DNA from: Ochrobactrum sp. CGA5
GTDB lineage: Bacteria; Pseudomonadota; Alphaproteobacteria; Rhizobiales; Rhizobiaceae
Assembly: GCF_006345815.1 (NCBI RefSeq)
Contig: NZ_VCIG01000001.1
Location: forward strand, 124,001 to 188,000
DNA length: 64,000 nucleotides
Reading direction: 5' to 3'
Positions 8,748-17,962 of the stretch are shown here, one piece after another. Position 1 is the first letter of the stretch. Every line of letters starts with the position of its first letter. The notes under the pieces were generated by a model, which saw nothing but the letters and a program-made list of their open reading frames with translations, did no database searches and was not told where the DNA came from. The position numbers and the translations under genes are program-made.

Positions 8748-9188
8748 TTATAGAAAGCGGATCATAAGCGCGCCGGAAAGCAACAGAACAGCACCGGCAA
8801 CGCGTCCAGCGGTGATCTCGCGCACGGCAACCCCCATAAAGCCAATACGATCGGCCAGCAAGCCAGCCAGCAGTTGCCCCGCAACGGCAAGGCCCATGAC
8901 GGCGGCCGCGCCAATGCGAGGGGTCAACAGGATGGACGTCGTCACATAAATGCAACCGAGAGCACCGCCCACGACAAAGAGCCATGTGGGAGGAACATTG
9001 AAAGCAGGCAGCGTACCGGTCGCGCGTGCGGTAATTCCGGCGATGATGGCAAGGATGACGGCACCGGAGAGAAATGAAATCGCAGCCGCCGTTACCGGCG
9101 ATCCCAATCCGCGAGCCAAGGCCGCATTGATCGGCGCCTGAATGGCAATACAGGCACCGGAAAGGATGCCGAACAACGTCCAGAGCAT
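8748..9188 (-). CDS. DMT-family small transporter (DUF606/YdcZ-like)
   Basis: A 146-residue, very hydrophobic protein with about five membrane segments, beginning MLWTLFGILSGACIAIQAPINAAL. The length and the N-terminal motif (GxxxxxQxxxNAxLxR) fit the DUF606 family of small drug/metabolite-type transporters, which have about half the helices of a full EamA protein. No substrate is known for the family in general. The ATG at 9188 follows CGAGGAAAACTC. It converges on the sugar operon and shares its terminator. Confidence 0.85.
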   Translation of the reverse strand: MLWTLFGILSGACIAIQAPINAALARGLGSPVTAAAISFLSGAVILAIIAGITARATGTLPAFNVPPTWLFVVGGALGCIYVTTSILLTPRIGAAAVMGLAVAGQLLAGLLADRIGFMGVAVREITAGRVAGAVLLLSGALMIRFL

Positions 9189-9453
9189 GGAGTTTTCCTC
9201 GTGTGGTGGATGGTTTGGTAGGAACTGGTAGAACTTTAGTCCTCGCAGAGGAAAACCGTCAGGTCAATATTTCGACCATCATCACGCGACCGGAGCACAT
9301 TGCAAAAAGCGTGAAACGGCGTTCGGATAAGATACGCGATAAAACCAATAAACAGAGTATTCCCATGATTTATTGAAAACAGAAAATGCTCTGGAACAAC
9401 AAGACAAACGCCTGACAAGGCAAACATAATCTCGGCTATTGCTGAAGATAAAG

Positions 9454-9529
9454 TGGTGCCCGGAGGCGGATTCGAACCACCGACACGCGGATTTTCAATC
9501 CGCTGCTCTACCAACTGAGCTATCCGGGC
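9454..9529 (-). tRNA. tRNA-Phe (GAA)
   Basis: The reverse complement folds into a 76-base cloverleaf. The acceptor GCCCGGA pairs with TCCGGGC, the D-arm contains AGCTCAGTTGGTAGAGC, the anticodon loop is TTGAAAA (anticodon GAA), the T-loop is GGTTCGAATCC, and the 3' CCA is encoded. Confidence 0.97.
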
Positions 9530-9664
9530 ATCCGTAACAAGCGATTTACTTGTTCAGGGCGGTGTTGGTTCCCGCCGGAAGTGGGTGGGTTATAGCATTA
9601 AATTTCGCGCTGTCCAGCACCGTATCGCAATTTTTATCAGCTTTTCTCACTTCTTTGATAAATA

Positions 9665-9720
9665 GAGCATTTCCAGCAAAAGTGCGAAGCGGTTTAGCGT
9701 AGGATAATGCGTAAAAACAA
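9665..9720 (+). repeat. Interspersed repeat (family 2), copy 1
   Basis: The stretch beginning GAGCATTTCCAGCA and containing GCGTAGGATAATGCG is repeated with few differences at 11027-11082. Both copies are intergenic and flank the yacG-maf-infA genes. Elements of this kind are common in Brucella and rhizobial genomes; no function is established. Confidence 0.65.
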
Positions 9721-9800
9721 GGAGATAGAGCAGCTTCATAGGTCCGGTCAAACGGAACTGCCAGCGCTGATTTTATTGGATGGGTCGCTCTGAGAGAGGT

Positions 9801-10016
9801 CTAGTTTCCGTCTTCTTCCTCTTCATCAATCGGCTTTCCCGGCAGCACATAACTGCCCGAGAGCCAGCGATTGAGATCGATGCTTTTACAGCGCGGCGAA
9901 CAGAACGGGTAGGATTCGCGTGACGAAGGCTTGCCACATTCCGGGCAGGGGCGCGTCGGACGCAATGGCGTCACCCGTGCACCTGCGGCTGCCGATATGT
10001 CCTTCTTGTCGCTCAT
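9801..10016 (-). CDS. yacG: DNA gyrase inhibitor YacG
   Basis: A 71-residue zinc-binding protein. Four cysteines, in [10 protein letters not shown] and [16 protein letters not shown], form the treble-clef site diagnostic of YacG. The acidic tail (DEEEEDGN) is also usual. In E. coli YacG binds GyrB and inhibits gyrase. It lies 8 bases after maf on the same strand, in the conserved infA-maf-yacG order of alphaproteobacteria. Confidence 0.93.
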   Translation of the reverse strand: MSDKKDISAAAGARVTPLRPTRPCPECGKPSSRESYPFCSPRCKSIDLNRWLSGSYVLPGKPIDEEEEDGN

Positions 10017-10024
10017 GCCTTTTC

Positions 10025-10651
10025 TCAGACTTTTCCGCTATTCCAGTTAGCGTAAACCGGGTAGTCGACATCGCTCAACAAGCTTATGGTCTCCTGTAGT
10101 GGCAGTCCCACGACATTTGTATAAGACCCAACCAGCTTGATGACGAAGCTGCCCGCCAGTCCCTGGATAGCATAGCCGCCCGCTTTACCGCGCCACTCAC
10201 CAGACGAGAGATAGGCATCCATCTGCTGGCGAGATAACCGTTCAAAACGCAGGCGTGTTTCGACCAGTGTCTGGCGTAAATTCCCATTCGGCAAGACAAG
10301 GCTCACGCCGGTGAAAACTTTGTGCGTACGCCCGGAAAGAAGCCGCAGGCATTCTCTCGCCTCGTCGGTAATTTCCGTTTTTGGAAGAATTCGCCGACCA
10401 ACGGCTACGACGGTGTCGGCGGCAAGAATGAAGGCGCTGCCGTAATTCGCGTCGTCCTTCAACTGTTCCTGTGCCTTGCGTGCCTTCTCCCGCGACAGAC
10501 GCCGCGCCAGCGAGCGCGGATGTTCGCCACGCTGCGGCGTTTCATCTATATCAGCCGGATGGATGTGGTCCGGTTCGATGCCTGCCTGCCCCAGAAGCTC
10601 GATCCTGCGTGGAGAACCGGAGGCAAGAACCAGCTTGTGTTGAGCGCTCAT
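10025..10651 (-). CDS. maf: Maf-like nucleotide pyrophosphatase
   Basis: A 208-residue Maf/Ham1-fold protein. The N-terminal [12 protein letters not shown] motif binds substrate, and the internal [17 protein letters not shown] and [14 protein letters not shown] segments are the conserved Maf blocks, with the catalytic Asp in AADT. These enzymes hydrolyse modified or canonical nucleoside triphosphates and are linked to septum inhibition in Bacillus. It sits between infA and yacG, as in other rhizobia and brucellae. Confidence 0.93.
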   Translation of the reverse strand: MSAQHKLVLASGSPRRIELLGQAGIEPDHIHPADIDETPQRGEHPRSLARRLSREKARKAQEQLKDDANYGSAFILAADTVVAVGRRILPKTEITDEARECLRLLSGRTHKVFTGVSLVLPNGNLRQTLVETRLRFERLSRQQMDAYLSSGEWRGKAGGYAIQGLAGSFVIKLVGSYTNVVGLPLQETISLLSDVDYPVYANWNSGKV

Positions 10652-10684
10652 CGAATAGACAGGTCCTGAACGGGAACGGGTTGC

Positions 10685-10903
10685 TTACTTGAAGCGGTAG
10701 GTGATGCGGCCCTTGGTCAGATCGTAAGGGGTCATCTCAACCAGAACCTTGTCACCGGCCAGAACGCGGATGCGATTCTTGCGCATACGGCCCGCCGTAT
10801 GGGCGATGATTTCATGTTCGTTTTCGAGCTTTACGCGGAACATAGCATTCGGCAGCAGTTCCGTAACAACACCCGGAAATTCGAGGACTTCTTCTTTCGC
10901 CAT
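10685..10903 (-). CDS. infA: Translation initiation factor IF-1
   Basis: A 72-residue S1/OB-fold protein, exactly the usual IF-1 length. Conserved segments include [40 protein letters not shown] and the C-terminal [17 protein letters not shown]-1 binds the 30S A site during initiation. The ATG at 10903 follows ACAGGTATCGC. An intergenic gap with a family 2 repeat separates it from the phosphatase gene upstream. Confidence 0.98.
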   Translation of the reverse strand: MAKEEVLEFPGVVTELLPNAMFRVKLENEHEIIAHTAGRMRKNRIRVLAGDKVLVEMTPYDLTKGRITYRFK

Positions 10904-11026
10904 GCGATACCTGTTTCTTTCTCTGATAAAATGCCGCTCTCGAGCGGTCTTTAGGTCGTAATTTGCGCGGAACCTATATGATTAGGCGGCATTTGTGAAC
11001 AACGGAATTCCGTGAACTTAATGCCG

Positions 11027-11082
11027 GAGCATTTCCAGCAGAAATGCGAAGCAGATCTGCGTAGGATAATGCGACAAAACAA
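11027..11082 (+). repeat. Interspersed repeat (family 2), copy 2
   Basis: Second copy of the element at 9665-9720. It shares GAGCATTTCCAGCA, a TGCGAAGC block and GCGTAGGATAATGCG in the same order and spacing. It occupies the gap upstream of infA. Confidence 0.65.
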
Positions 11083-11111
11083 ACAGTTAGAACTGTTCCG
11101 TCGATTCCGTA

Positions 11112-11606
11112 CTAGCCGGAACCGTTCTTGTCAAAACGTTGGATGATCTGCCGCTTCAGACGGTCACGCACGTCGCGATAGGCTGCCATGATCTGGCTGC
11201 GGCTACCCGTTACCAAAGTTGGGTCCGGGGTCGGCCAGTACTCCACATCAACCGAGAACCCCCGCATCCGCTCCAGAACAGTATGATGGGCGAGCGGCGT
11301 CAGCGTTACAATGAGGTCGAAATAGCCGTCCGCAAGTTCTTCGAGGCCGCGCGGCTGTCTGTTATCCAGCGATAAGCCTTCTTCCTGAAGGACAGCATCG
11401 ACAAACGGATCGCGCTCACCCCGCTTCACGCCAGCGGAAGCCACATAAATATTGGGTGGCAGGGCCTGTCTTGCAAGTAATTCCGCCATGGGTGAACGAA
11501 TTGCATTCTTGCCGCAAACGAAAAGCAGGGATTTCGGCAAGCGCGATTTATGATCTTCGTCGCCGTCGGCGCTAAAACTCAAGGGAGAGGCATCGGTGAT
11601 GGTCAT
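11112..11606 (-). CDS. Low-molecular-weight protein-tyrosine phosphatase family protein
   Basis: A 164-residue protein whose P-loop VCGKNAIRSP fits the C(X)5R phosphate-binding motif, and whose later WPTPDPTL supplies the general-acid Asp. Relatives are low-Mr tyrosine phosphatases and arsenate reductases; nothing here distinguishes the two. It is encoded 6 bases after the UPF0262 gene, in the conserved hisD-UPF0262-phosphatase-infA run of alphaproteobacteria. That context argues for a housekeeping role rather than arsenic resistance. Confidence 0.87.
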   Translation of the reverse strand: MTITDASPLSFSADGDEDHKSRLPKSLLFVCGKNAIRSPMAELLARQALPPNIYVASAGVKRGERDPFVDAVLQEEGLSLDNRQPRGLEELADGYFDLIVTLTPLAHHTVLERMRGFSVDVEYWPTPDPTLVTGSRSQIMAAYRDVRDRLKRQIIQRFDKNGSG

Positions 11607-11612
11607 CGATGT

Positions 11613-12095
11613 TCAACCTCTCCAATGCAAGACGCATACAAGTGTAAAAAGCCGCCGGGCTGTGTTGAAATCAACCTCGATCTTACCCTTCAACCGAGCC
11701 TGCAGGGTTTGCGACCCCTCATTGTGAAGGCCGCGCCGCCCCATGTCGATTGCTTCGATCTTGCTCGGCGTGGCTGACCGGATCGCCTGATAATAACTTT
11801 CGCAAATCATGAAATAATCGCGCACGACACGACGTAACGGCGTAAGCGACAGAATATGGGTCGCTACACCTTCGCCGGTTTCACGGGTGATGGCAAAGAT
11901 CAGTCGTGATTCCATCAATGAAAGCTTCAGACGATAGGGGCCTCCTGTTTCGTCTCCGATCGGGTGGAAGGAATTTTCTTCTATCAGGTCGAAAATGGCC
12001 ACCGCGCGTTCATGCTCAACATCAGGCGTCGAGCGCCCGATGGATTCATCGAGCTCGACGTCTACAAGGCGCGCATTTGGAACACCGGTGGTCAT
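11613..12095 (-). CDS. UPF0262 family protein
   Basis: A 160-residue conserved alphaproteobacterial protein of unknown function. The typical text is present: [29 protein letters not shown] and [19 protein letters not shown]. No membrane segment, signal peptide or catalytic motif is apparent. The gene lies 6 bases after hisD and 6 before the phosphatase gene, an arrangement conserved in the order and probably co-transcribed. Confidence 0.92.
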   Translation of the reverse strand: MTTGVPNARLVDVELDESIGRSTPDVEHERAVAIFDLIEENSFHPIGDETGGPYRLKLSLMESRLIFAITRETGEGVATHILSLTPLRRVVRDYFMICESYYQAIRSATPSKIEAIDMGRRGLHNEGSQTLQARLKGKIEVDFNTARRLFTLVCVLHWRG

Positions 12096-12101
12096 GTCAC
12101 C

Positions 12102-13394
12102 TCATAGATTCAGCCGGATAGCGACAGACTGCGCGTGTGCGTCAAGACCTTCGGCGCGGGCAATCTCGATTGCCGCAGGTCCGAGCAAACGCAGTTGATC
12201 AGGGCCGAGTTTGAGAAGCGACGTGCGTTTCATGTAATCGAGAACAGACAAGCCGGATGAAAAACGCGCCGAGCGTGCCGTCGGCAGAACGTGATTACAG
12301 CCACCGACATAATCGCCGATCACCTCCGGCGTATAGCCACCTATGAAGATGGAGCCTGCATTGCGAATTTTGGGCAGCAATGCTTCCGGGTCGGCTGTAG
12401 CGATTTCCAGATGCTCGGCTGCAATGCGATTTGCAAGTGGAATGGCTGCCTCGAAATCCTCGACCAGAATAACGGCGCCGAAATCGCGCCAGCTTGCAGC
12501 CGCGGTTTCCGCGCGCGGAAGATTACGGAGCTGTCTTTCGACAGCTTCTTCGACAGCCTGAGCGAGACCCTCATCGTTGGTCATGAGGATCGACTGCGCA
12601 GCGGTATCGTGCTCCGCCTGGGCAAGGAGGTCAGCGGCGATCCAGTCTGGATTGTTGTCCTTGTCGGCAATGACCAGAACCTCGGAGGGGCCTGCGATCA
12701 TGTCGATGCCGACTGTACCGAAGACGATGCGTTTTGCCGCCGCAACATAGGCGTTGCCGGGGCCGACGATCTTCGCAACAGGCTTGATTGTTTCGGTGCC
12801 ATAGGCGAGGGCCGCGATAGCCTGCGCCCCACCGACACGGTAGATTTCCGACACGCCCGCCAGACGGGCTGCAACCAGAACCAGAGGATTGAGAATGCCG
12901 TCTGGCGACGGAACCACCATGACGATGCGTTCTACACCTGCCACTTTGGCAGGAACTGCGTTCATCAAGACGGAGCTTGGATAGCTTGCGGTGCCGCCTG
13001 GAACATAAAGCCCCACAGCCTCGATAGCGGTCCAGCGCGAGCCAAGCTCAACGCCAAGCGCATCCGTATAGCGGTCGTCCTTCGGCAGTTGCCGCGCGTG
13101 GTGCTTCTCAATACGCTCGTGCGCAAGCTTCAGCGCTTCGATTGTTGACGCTGGTGCTGTGTCAAACGCAGCATCAATTTCAGCTTCAGTGACCGCAATT
13201 CCGGTTTTATCGAGATCAATCCGGTCAAAGCGACGGGAATAGTCGATGAGCGCGCTATCGCCTTCCCGGCGCACGCGGTCGACGATTTCGCGCGCCGCAC
13301 GATCAACATCCTCGGATGCTTCGCGTTTGCCTGCCAGAAATGTCGCGAAATTATTCTCGAAATCGGGATCGGTTTGTCTGAGCGTCTTGACCAC
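12102..13394 (-). CDS. hisD: Histidinol dehydrogenase
   Basis: A 430-residue enzyme of the last two steps of histidine synthesis, oxidising L-histidinol to histidine with 2 NAD+. Diagnostic stretches are AVGLYVPGGTASYPSSVLMN, YRVGGAQAIAALAYG, VGPGNAYVAAAKR, DMIAGPSEVLV and AEHLEI. Zinc ligands of the family (a Gln-His pair and downstream Asp and His) fall in LLAQAEHD and the C-terminal half. The length is normal. It is separate from the other his genes, as usual in Brucellaceae. Confidence 0.97.
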   Translation of the reverse strand: MVKTLRQTDPDFENNFATFLAGKREASEDVDRAAREIVDRVRREGDSALIDYSRRFDRIDLDKTGIAVTEAEIDAAFDTAPASTIEALKLAHERIEKHHARQLPKDDRYTDALGVELGSRWTAIEAVGLYVPGGTASYPSSVLMNAVPAKVAGVERIVMVVPSPDGILNPLVLVAARLAGVSEIYRVGGAQAIAALAYGTETIKPVAKIVGPGNAYVAAAKRIVFGTVGIDMIAGPSEVLVIADKDNNPDWIAADLLAQAEHDTAAQSILMTNDEGLAQAVEEAVERQLRNLPRAETAAASWRDFGAVILVEDFEAAIPLANRIAAEHLEIATADPEALLPKIRNAGSIFIGGYTPEVIGDYVGGCNHVLPTARSARFSSGLSVLDYMKRTSLLKLGPDQLRLLGPAAIEIARAEGLDAHAQSVAIRLNL

Positions 13395-13463
13395 GCTTCT
13401 ATTCCTTCAAATATGCTTGCCTGAATGGGGCGCCGGCTGACGAAAGACGGTTTGTGGAACCTT

Positions 13464-13898
13464 TCAGACGTTATGGCGAGGAAGTGATTCAGTTTCCCAT
13501 GCCGCGCCGAGGTCCGTCATTTGCGCCTCAATACATTCGACTTCAAGACGGATAGCCGCATTTGCCGAAAAAGTCAGTTCTATTGTTCCGGCCGGTGTTT
13601 CGCCAGCAGTGAACTGAATAGCCATCAGGGAAAGCACATCATCCGGCTTCTGACGGTCGATGCCGGTTGCCTTGGCTGCAATCACACGATTGAAATGCAG
13701 GGCGGTGCGCCTGCGCTGATACTGCGGCTTGCGCAGGAATTTCGGCTTGCTTTCTTCCCAGACAAAACGGTTTGCCGTCAGGACGAAACGCTTTTCGTTT
13801 GCGAGATACTGAAGGTCGGATACTTTTAAAACTGCGTCCTGAAGATGAGCGGACAGGACCTGCAAATCCTCCTCATCCAGCGCCACAAGCTTCAACAT
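13464..13898 (-). CDS. DUF2948 family protein
   Basis: A 144-residue conserved alphaproteobacterial protein of unknown function, starting MLKLVALDEEDLQVLSAHLQD. I chose the ATG at 13898, 7 bases after a GGAG on the minus strand; an ATG at 13904 sits 1 base from that GGAG, and a longer frame reaching 13994 has no support. Conserved-looking parts are KRFVLTANRFVWE, RRTALHFNRV and the acidic tail. It lies between murA and hisD, its usual place in this order. Confidence 0.87.
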   Translation of the reverse strand: MLKLVALDEEDLQVLSAHLQDAVLKVSDLQYLANEKRFVLTANRFVWEESKPKFLRKPQYQRRRTALHFNRVIAAKATGIDRQKPDDVLSLMAIQFTAGETPAGTIELTFSANAAIRLEVECIEAQMTDLGAAWETESLPRHNV

Positions 13899-14068
13899 AT
13901 CCATACTCCAGCACCACTTTCCGGTTGTTGGTCCATAACTGCGCCCGGTGGACAGAAAATCAATTGTCCGCTGGGTCAGCCACCAACTTGGCATGTCAAA
14001 GCAAAAAAATCGACAGGCTTTTCAAGCCCGTCGCCTTTGAAAAGGAACTTTGACTGTTTTGTTTTAAC

Positions 14069-14111
14069 GCTCAACTTACCCGAAAATCGTTTCACACTTT
14101 TCGGGATGCGC
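14069..14111 (-). repeat. Interspersed 43-bp palindromic repeat (family 1), copy 2
   Basis: On the minus strand it reads GCGCATCCCGAAAAGTG...TTTTCGGG...GAGC, the same 43-base length as the copies at 30515 and 48285. It lies just beyond the murA terminator, in the space before the DUF2948 gene. Confidence 0.65.
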
Positions 14112-14121
14112 TTCAGGCAAG

Positions 14122-14150
14122 AAAAAACCGGAGCGATGAAATCGCTCCGG
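14122..14150 (-). terminator. Intrinsic terminator of murA
   Basis: A perfect 10-bp stem CCGGAGCGAT / ATCGCTCCGG (14128-14137 with 14141-14150) with a 3-base loop is followed, on the minus strand, by a run of six T. It lies 10 bases past the murA stop. Confidence 0.9.
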
Positions 14151-14160
14151 CACGGTCATA

Positions 14161-15450
14161 TCAGCCACTGATACGTTCTACTGTCGCTCCGCAGCGCGAC
14201 AGTTTTTCTTCCAGGCGCTCGAAGCCGCGATCCAGATGATAAACGCGGTTGACCATGGTTTCGCCTTCAGCAGCAAGGCCAGCGATCACGAGCGAAACCG
14301 AGGCCCGAAGATCGGTTGCCATCACCTGTGCGCCTTTCAGGCGCTCCACACCTTCGACTGTTGCAGTCTGACCGGACAGAGAGATCTTCGCGCCAAGACG
14401 CGCCAGCTCCTGCACGTGCATGAAACGATTCTCGAAAATCGTTTCCGTGATATGCGACGTTCCCTTCGCCTTGGTCATCAAGCCCATGAACTGGGCTTGC
14501 AAATCGGTCGGGAAGCCCGGGAAAGGGTCCGTCGTGACATCAACGGGGTGAATACCATGCCCGTTACGCACAACGCGGAGACCGCTATTGGTCTCTGTGA
14601 TTTCAGCTCCCGCCTGGCGCAAGGTTTCGAGAGCGGCGGAAAGCTGGCTCTCCTGCGCGCCTTCCAGAAGTACATCGCCCCCTGTCATGGCAACAGCCAT
14701 GGCATAGGTTCCGGCTTCGATACGATCAGGAATAACGCGGACGCGTGCACCAGACAGGCTGGTGACGCCATCAATGTGGATGGTGCTGGTTCCCGCGCCG
14801 GTGATCTTGGCGCCCATTGCATTGAGGCAGTCGGCGAGATTGACGACTTCCGGTTCGCGGGCGGCATTCTCGATGATGGTTTCACCCTTTGCAAGGGCTG
14901 CTGCCATCAGCATGACATGGGTTGCACCCACGGAGACTTTTGGGAACTTATAACGTGCGCCAACCAGGCCGTTCTTGGCCTTCGCCTTGGCATAGCCGTT
15001 TTCGATTTCGATGTCGGCTCCAAGAGCTAACAAAGCTTCAAGCAGAAGGTCGACCGGGCGCGTTCCGATGGCGCAGCCGCCCGGCAGGGAAACATTTGCT
15101 TCACCCATGCGCGCGAGAAGAGGTGCGATCACCCAGAAGCTCGCACGCATCTTGGAGACGAGTTCATAAGGTGCAGTGGTGGTGACGATATTGCGGGCAG
15201 TGAAATGGATCGTACGAGAATAGGCTCCATCCTGATGCTCGCGACGGCCATTGACCGAATAATCTACCCCATGATTGCTGAGAATACGGATCAATTGCTC
15301 GACATCAGCCAAATGCGGTACATTTTCGAGCGTCAGCGTATCGTCGGTCAGGAGCGAGGCGATCATCAATGGCAAAGCGGCGTTTTTTGCACCCGAGATT
15401 GGAATGATGCCGTTGAGCTTGTTGCCACCCACGATTTTGATGCGATCCAT
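14161..15450 (-). CDS. murA: UDP-N-acetylglucosamine 1-carboxyvinyltransferase
   Basis: A 429-residue EPT-fold enzyme that transfers enolpyruvate from PEP to UDP-GlcNAc, the first committed step of peptidoglycan synthesis. The N-terminal [20 protein letters not shown] has the conserved Lys-Asn pair. The catalytic loop is [19 protein letters not shown] ([14 protein letters not shown]), with the reactive Cys that fosfomycin alkylates. The C-terminal [14 protein letters not shown] is typical. The ATG follows AGAAGGTGACATAGT. A strong terminator ends the gene. Confidence 0.98.
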   Translation of the reverse strand: MDRIKIVGGNKLNGIIPISGAKNAALPLMIASLLTDDTLTLENVPHLADVEQLIRILSNHGVDYSVNGRREHQDGAYSRTIHFTARNIVTTTAPYELVSKMRASFWVIAPLLARMGEANVSLPGGCAIGTRPVDLLLEALLALGADIEIENGYAKAKAKNGLVGARYKFPKVSVGATHVMLMAAALAKGETIIENAAREPEVVNLADCLNAMGAKITGAGTSTIHIDGVTSLSGARVRVIPDRIEAGTYAMAVAMTGGDVLLEGAQESQLSAALETLRQAGAEITETNSGLRVVRNGHGIHPVDVTTDPFPGFPTDLQAQFMGLMTKAKGTSHITETIFENRFMHVQELARLGAKISLSGQTATVEGVERLKGAQVMATDLRASVSLVIAGLAAEGETMVNRVYHLDRGFERLEEKLSRCGATVERISG

Positions 15451-15665
15451 ACTATGTCACCTTCTGGGCCGATACCTTGCCCGATAAATTTCACCAAATC
15501 CGGCAGCCGATACGGCGCGGTGGCGTTGCGTCATGAAATTACGAGTCTTGCGGCCAAATTACGTCAAATACGAATCACAATAGGACGACATCGCTGCGAA
15601 GAACAGAAATGGGCTTTTACCGCAGAGCCCCCCTATCTTCAAGGAAGGCTTTGTTGTTACGATTT

Positions 15666-15845
15666 TCAGTCTTTATCGTCGCTGACAGCGGTGATGCCGT
15701 CATTTCGTTCATCCGCTTCGCCCGCGCGACGTGATCTTAATTGCGCTTTGCGACGCATCAGATTCGCGCGCAGCTCCTCGGCGCGGCGCCTTTTACGCTG
15801 GTCCGATTGGGTTTGTTTCTCTTTGTTGGTCGTATTCTCGCTCAT
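15666..15845 (-). CDS. Small basic hypothetical protein upstream of murA
   Basis: A 59-codon frame starts ATG at 15845 and ends TGA at 15666. The protein is hydrophilic and very rich in Arg and Lys in its first two thirds (QRKRRRAEELRANLMRRK), then acidic at the C-terminus (SDDKD). The Arg-rich segment is predicted helical. I recall similar short RRRAEELRANL(M/K)RRK proteins beside murA in other rhizobia, which supports a real gene, but I could not search. Function unknown; nucleic-acid binding would be a guess. Confidence 0.7.
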   Translation of the reverse strand: MSENTTNKEKQTQSDQRKRRRAEELRANLMRRKAQLRSRRAGEADERNDGITAVSDDKD

Positions 15846-15991
15846 GCTGTCTTCTACTACGGGAGAAAGAGCCGGAAAAGCGGCTTTCGAATGTGGGTCC
15901 GGCAGATTTCCACATTATGTGAAAAGAAATGCAATTGCTTGCTTGCGATTTGCGTAATGATGTGGCAGAAGTCCGCCGCACTCAAGAGATT

Positions 15992-16066
<75 letters not shown>

Positions 16067-16145
16067 TTCTATCTTCTTGAATTGATAGAACTTCCTGAAA
16101 AACAAAGACTTTTGGATGGCCTTCTGGTACACAGAGGTGGTCCAC

Positions 16146-17912
16146 ATGAGTTTGTCTATGCCTTCACCTGTAAAGCACCCGAAGACTGGAACCTATTACC
16201 TCAGACAGAGGGTTCCTGTTGATTTGAAGGAAAAGGCTAAGGGTAAGACCATCGCACTTCCGGTCAACGGGGGCATCAAGTCGATCACGATAGGCGAAAG
16301 CGTCAAGATTTCTCTTGCGACGAAAGACCCGGCAGAAGCCAAGGCCCGTTATAGGGAGGCCGATGCAGCCTTGTCGAAATTCTGGGGAGCTTTGCGAAAT
16401 GGACCGATCAGGCTCACCCAGAAGGAAATTCAGGCCCTTGCCGGGATAGCCTACAAGGCTTGGACCGACGCCCACGACGATGAGCCGGGTAGCCCTGAAC
16501 TCTGGCAGCGTGTCGTGGAAGACAATTCAGCAGCCATGCGCGGCAACTTTGGGATGTCTCAATTCATCATAGGTGATCCAGAGGACCGGACGTATGCGGC
16601 ACTGAATAGTCGTTTTGGTGAAGCAGTGGACGGAATGCTTAGAGCAAAGGGCCTTGTCATCGATACGGACAGCCGTGACCGTCTGCTGGTGGCAACAGCG
16701 AAAGCCATGAACGAGATGGCACACGTCAACAAGAGGAAAGCCCAAGGCGATTACACGCCAGACACCGAGATACGCCAGCGCTATCCGGAATACCGACCTA
16801 TCGTGGAATCGGAAGGCGAACCCGAGGCGACACCTAAGAAAGCGAACGAAACGAAGCTCGACCTATTCGACTTGCTCGATCACAAGTTCAAGGACAGGGG
16901 AACGTCTAAGACGCACCGGGCTTACCGCAGCGACTTGAAACTGTTTGTCAAATTCATCGGGCACAGTGACGCCCAGCGCGTCACAAAGGACAACGTTCGC
17001 GAGTGGAAAGACGCTCTGATCAAGCAAGGCTTGTCTGCCAAGACGATCAATGACAAGAAGCTGTCTGCGGTGAAAGCTACAATTGCCCATGGCGTCAACG
17101 AATTTAGCTTAACACAAAACGTTGCGGCTTCGATTCGGGATAAGCGTGAAGCGCCAGCGCCGATCGGTTCTCGCTCATACACTCACGAACAGGCCCTAGC
17201 GATTCTTCAAGCAACCTTCCGTGGCACTGAGAAGGACCTCGATTCGCATCACCAAAGGGCGATCTTCTGGGTTCCATGGATTTGCGCCTATACCGGGCTT
17301 CGCGTTTCTGAAGCCGCGCAGCTACAAGGTAAGAATGTTCGTATTGAGAAAGGGCATCCGATCTTTTTCATCGACCCAGCAGACGGCGGAACAAAGAGCA
17401 AGGCGGCTTGGACTACGGGCATTCATGAGCATCTAATCGAAATGGGCATCCTTGATATGTTCAGGGCTGTAGGTGATGGGCCAGCATTCTATCGAGCTTA
17501 CCCTGAAGGCACCGACATGCGGGGAATGGAGGAGACCCACAGGGCGAAGTATAGCGGCTCACGTGTTGGAGACTGGACGCAAAGCGTTCTGACCGAACCG
17601 GCACCCGGCGGACGACCTAACCACGCATGGCGGCATCTCTTCACGACCCTATCGCGACGCTTCAAGATGACCAAGGAGAACCGGGATTACATGTTGGGCA
17701 GTCGAAAGAAGACCGACGCCCGAGAAGGCTACGGCGATTTCACTCCGGATGTTGTCTGTGGTGAAATCAACAAGCTCCCCCGGTTCGACGTGAAAGACAC
17801 CGAATACCGCCCGACGCTGGAAGTGTTGAAACCTGAACCCGTGAAGGATCGCCCGAGAAAGCCCCAGAAGACAAAGGAGGGGAAGCTAATTCTCGCACCG
17901 CCAAGAGGCTAG
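16146..17912 (+). CDS. Tyrosine recombinase/phage-type integrase
   Basis: A 588-residue site-specific recombinase. An N-terminal region of the type KTGTYYLRQRVPVDLK is found in alphaproteobacterial island integrases. A core-binding SAM-like domain lies at about residues 235-330. The catalytic domain has Arg in YTGLRVSEAAQLQG, the HxxR motif in HAWRHLF, and a candidate nucleophile Tyr in AREGYGDF. I chose ATG 16146, 5 bases after GAGGTGG; an in-frame ATG at 16116 lacks such a site. It adjoins attL in tRNA-Thr, its probable target. Confidence 0.93.
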   Translation: MSLSMPSPVKHPKTGTYYLRQRVPVDLKEKAKGKTIALPVNGGIKSITIGESVKISLATKDPAEAKARYREADAALSKFWGALRNGPIRLTQKEIQALAGIAYKAWTDAHDDEPGSPELWQRVVEDNSAAMRGNFGMSQFIIGDPEDRTYAALNSRFGEAVDGMLRAKGLVIDTDSRDRLLVATAKAMNEMAHVNKRKAQGDYTPDTEIRQRYPEYRPIVESEGEPEATPKKANETKLDLFDLLDHKFKDRGTSKTHRAYRSDLKLFVKFIGHSDAQRVTKDNVREWKDALIKQGLSAKTINDKKLSAVKATIAHGVNEFSLTQNVAASIRDKREAPAPIGSRSYTHEQALAILQATFRGTEKDLDSHHQRAIFWVPWICAYTGLRVSEAAQLQGKNVRIEKGHPIFFIDPADGGTKSKAAWTTGIHEHLIEMGILDMFRAVGDGPAFYRAYPEGTDMRGMEETHRAKYSGSRVGDWTQSVLTEPAPGGRPNHAWRHLFTTLSRRFKMTKENRDYMLGSRKKTDAREGYGDFTPDVVCGEINKLPRFDVKDTEYRPTLEVLKPEPVKDRPRKPQKTKEGKLILAPPRG

Positions 17913-17962
17913 TGTTCGACAGTTAACATAAAGTTCCACAGCTGGGGAGCAAATTGTGCGCC

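Noticed and set aside
9236-9514. 92-codon minus-strand frame starting MVEQRIENPRVGGSNPPPG
   Set aside because: Its start lies inside tRNA-Phe; the first residues are simply translated tRNA sequence, a common false gene.
12291-13148. 285-codon plus-strand frame
   Set aside because: Antisense to hisD, which is complete and conserved.
15205-15957. 250-codon plus-strand frame
   Set aside because: Runs opposite the murA start and the small Arg-rich gene; no ribosome-binding site or recognisable product.
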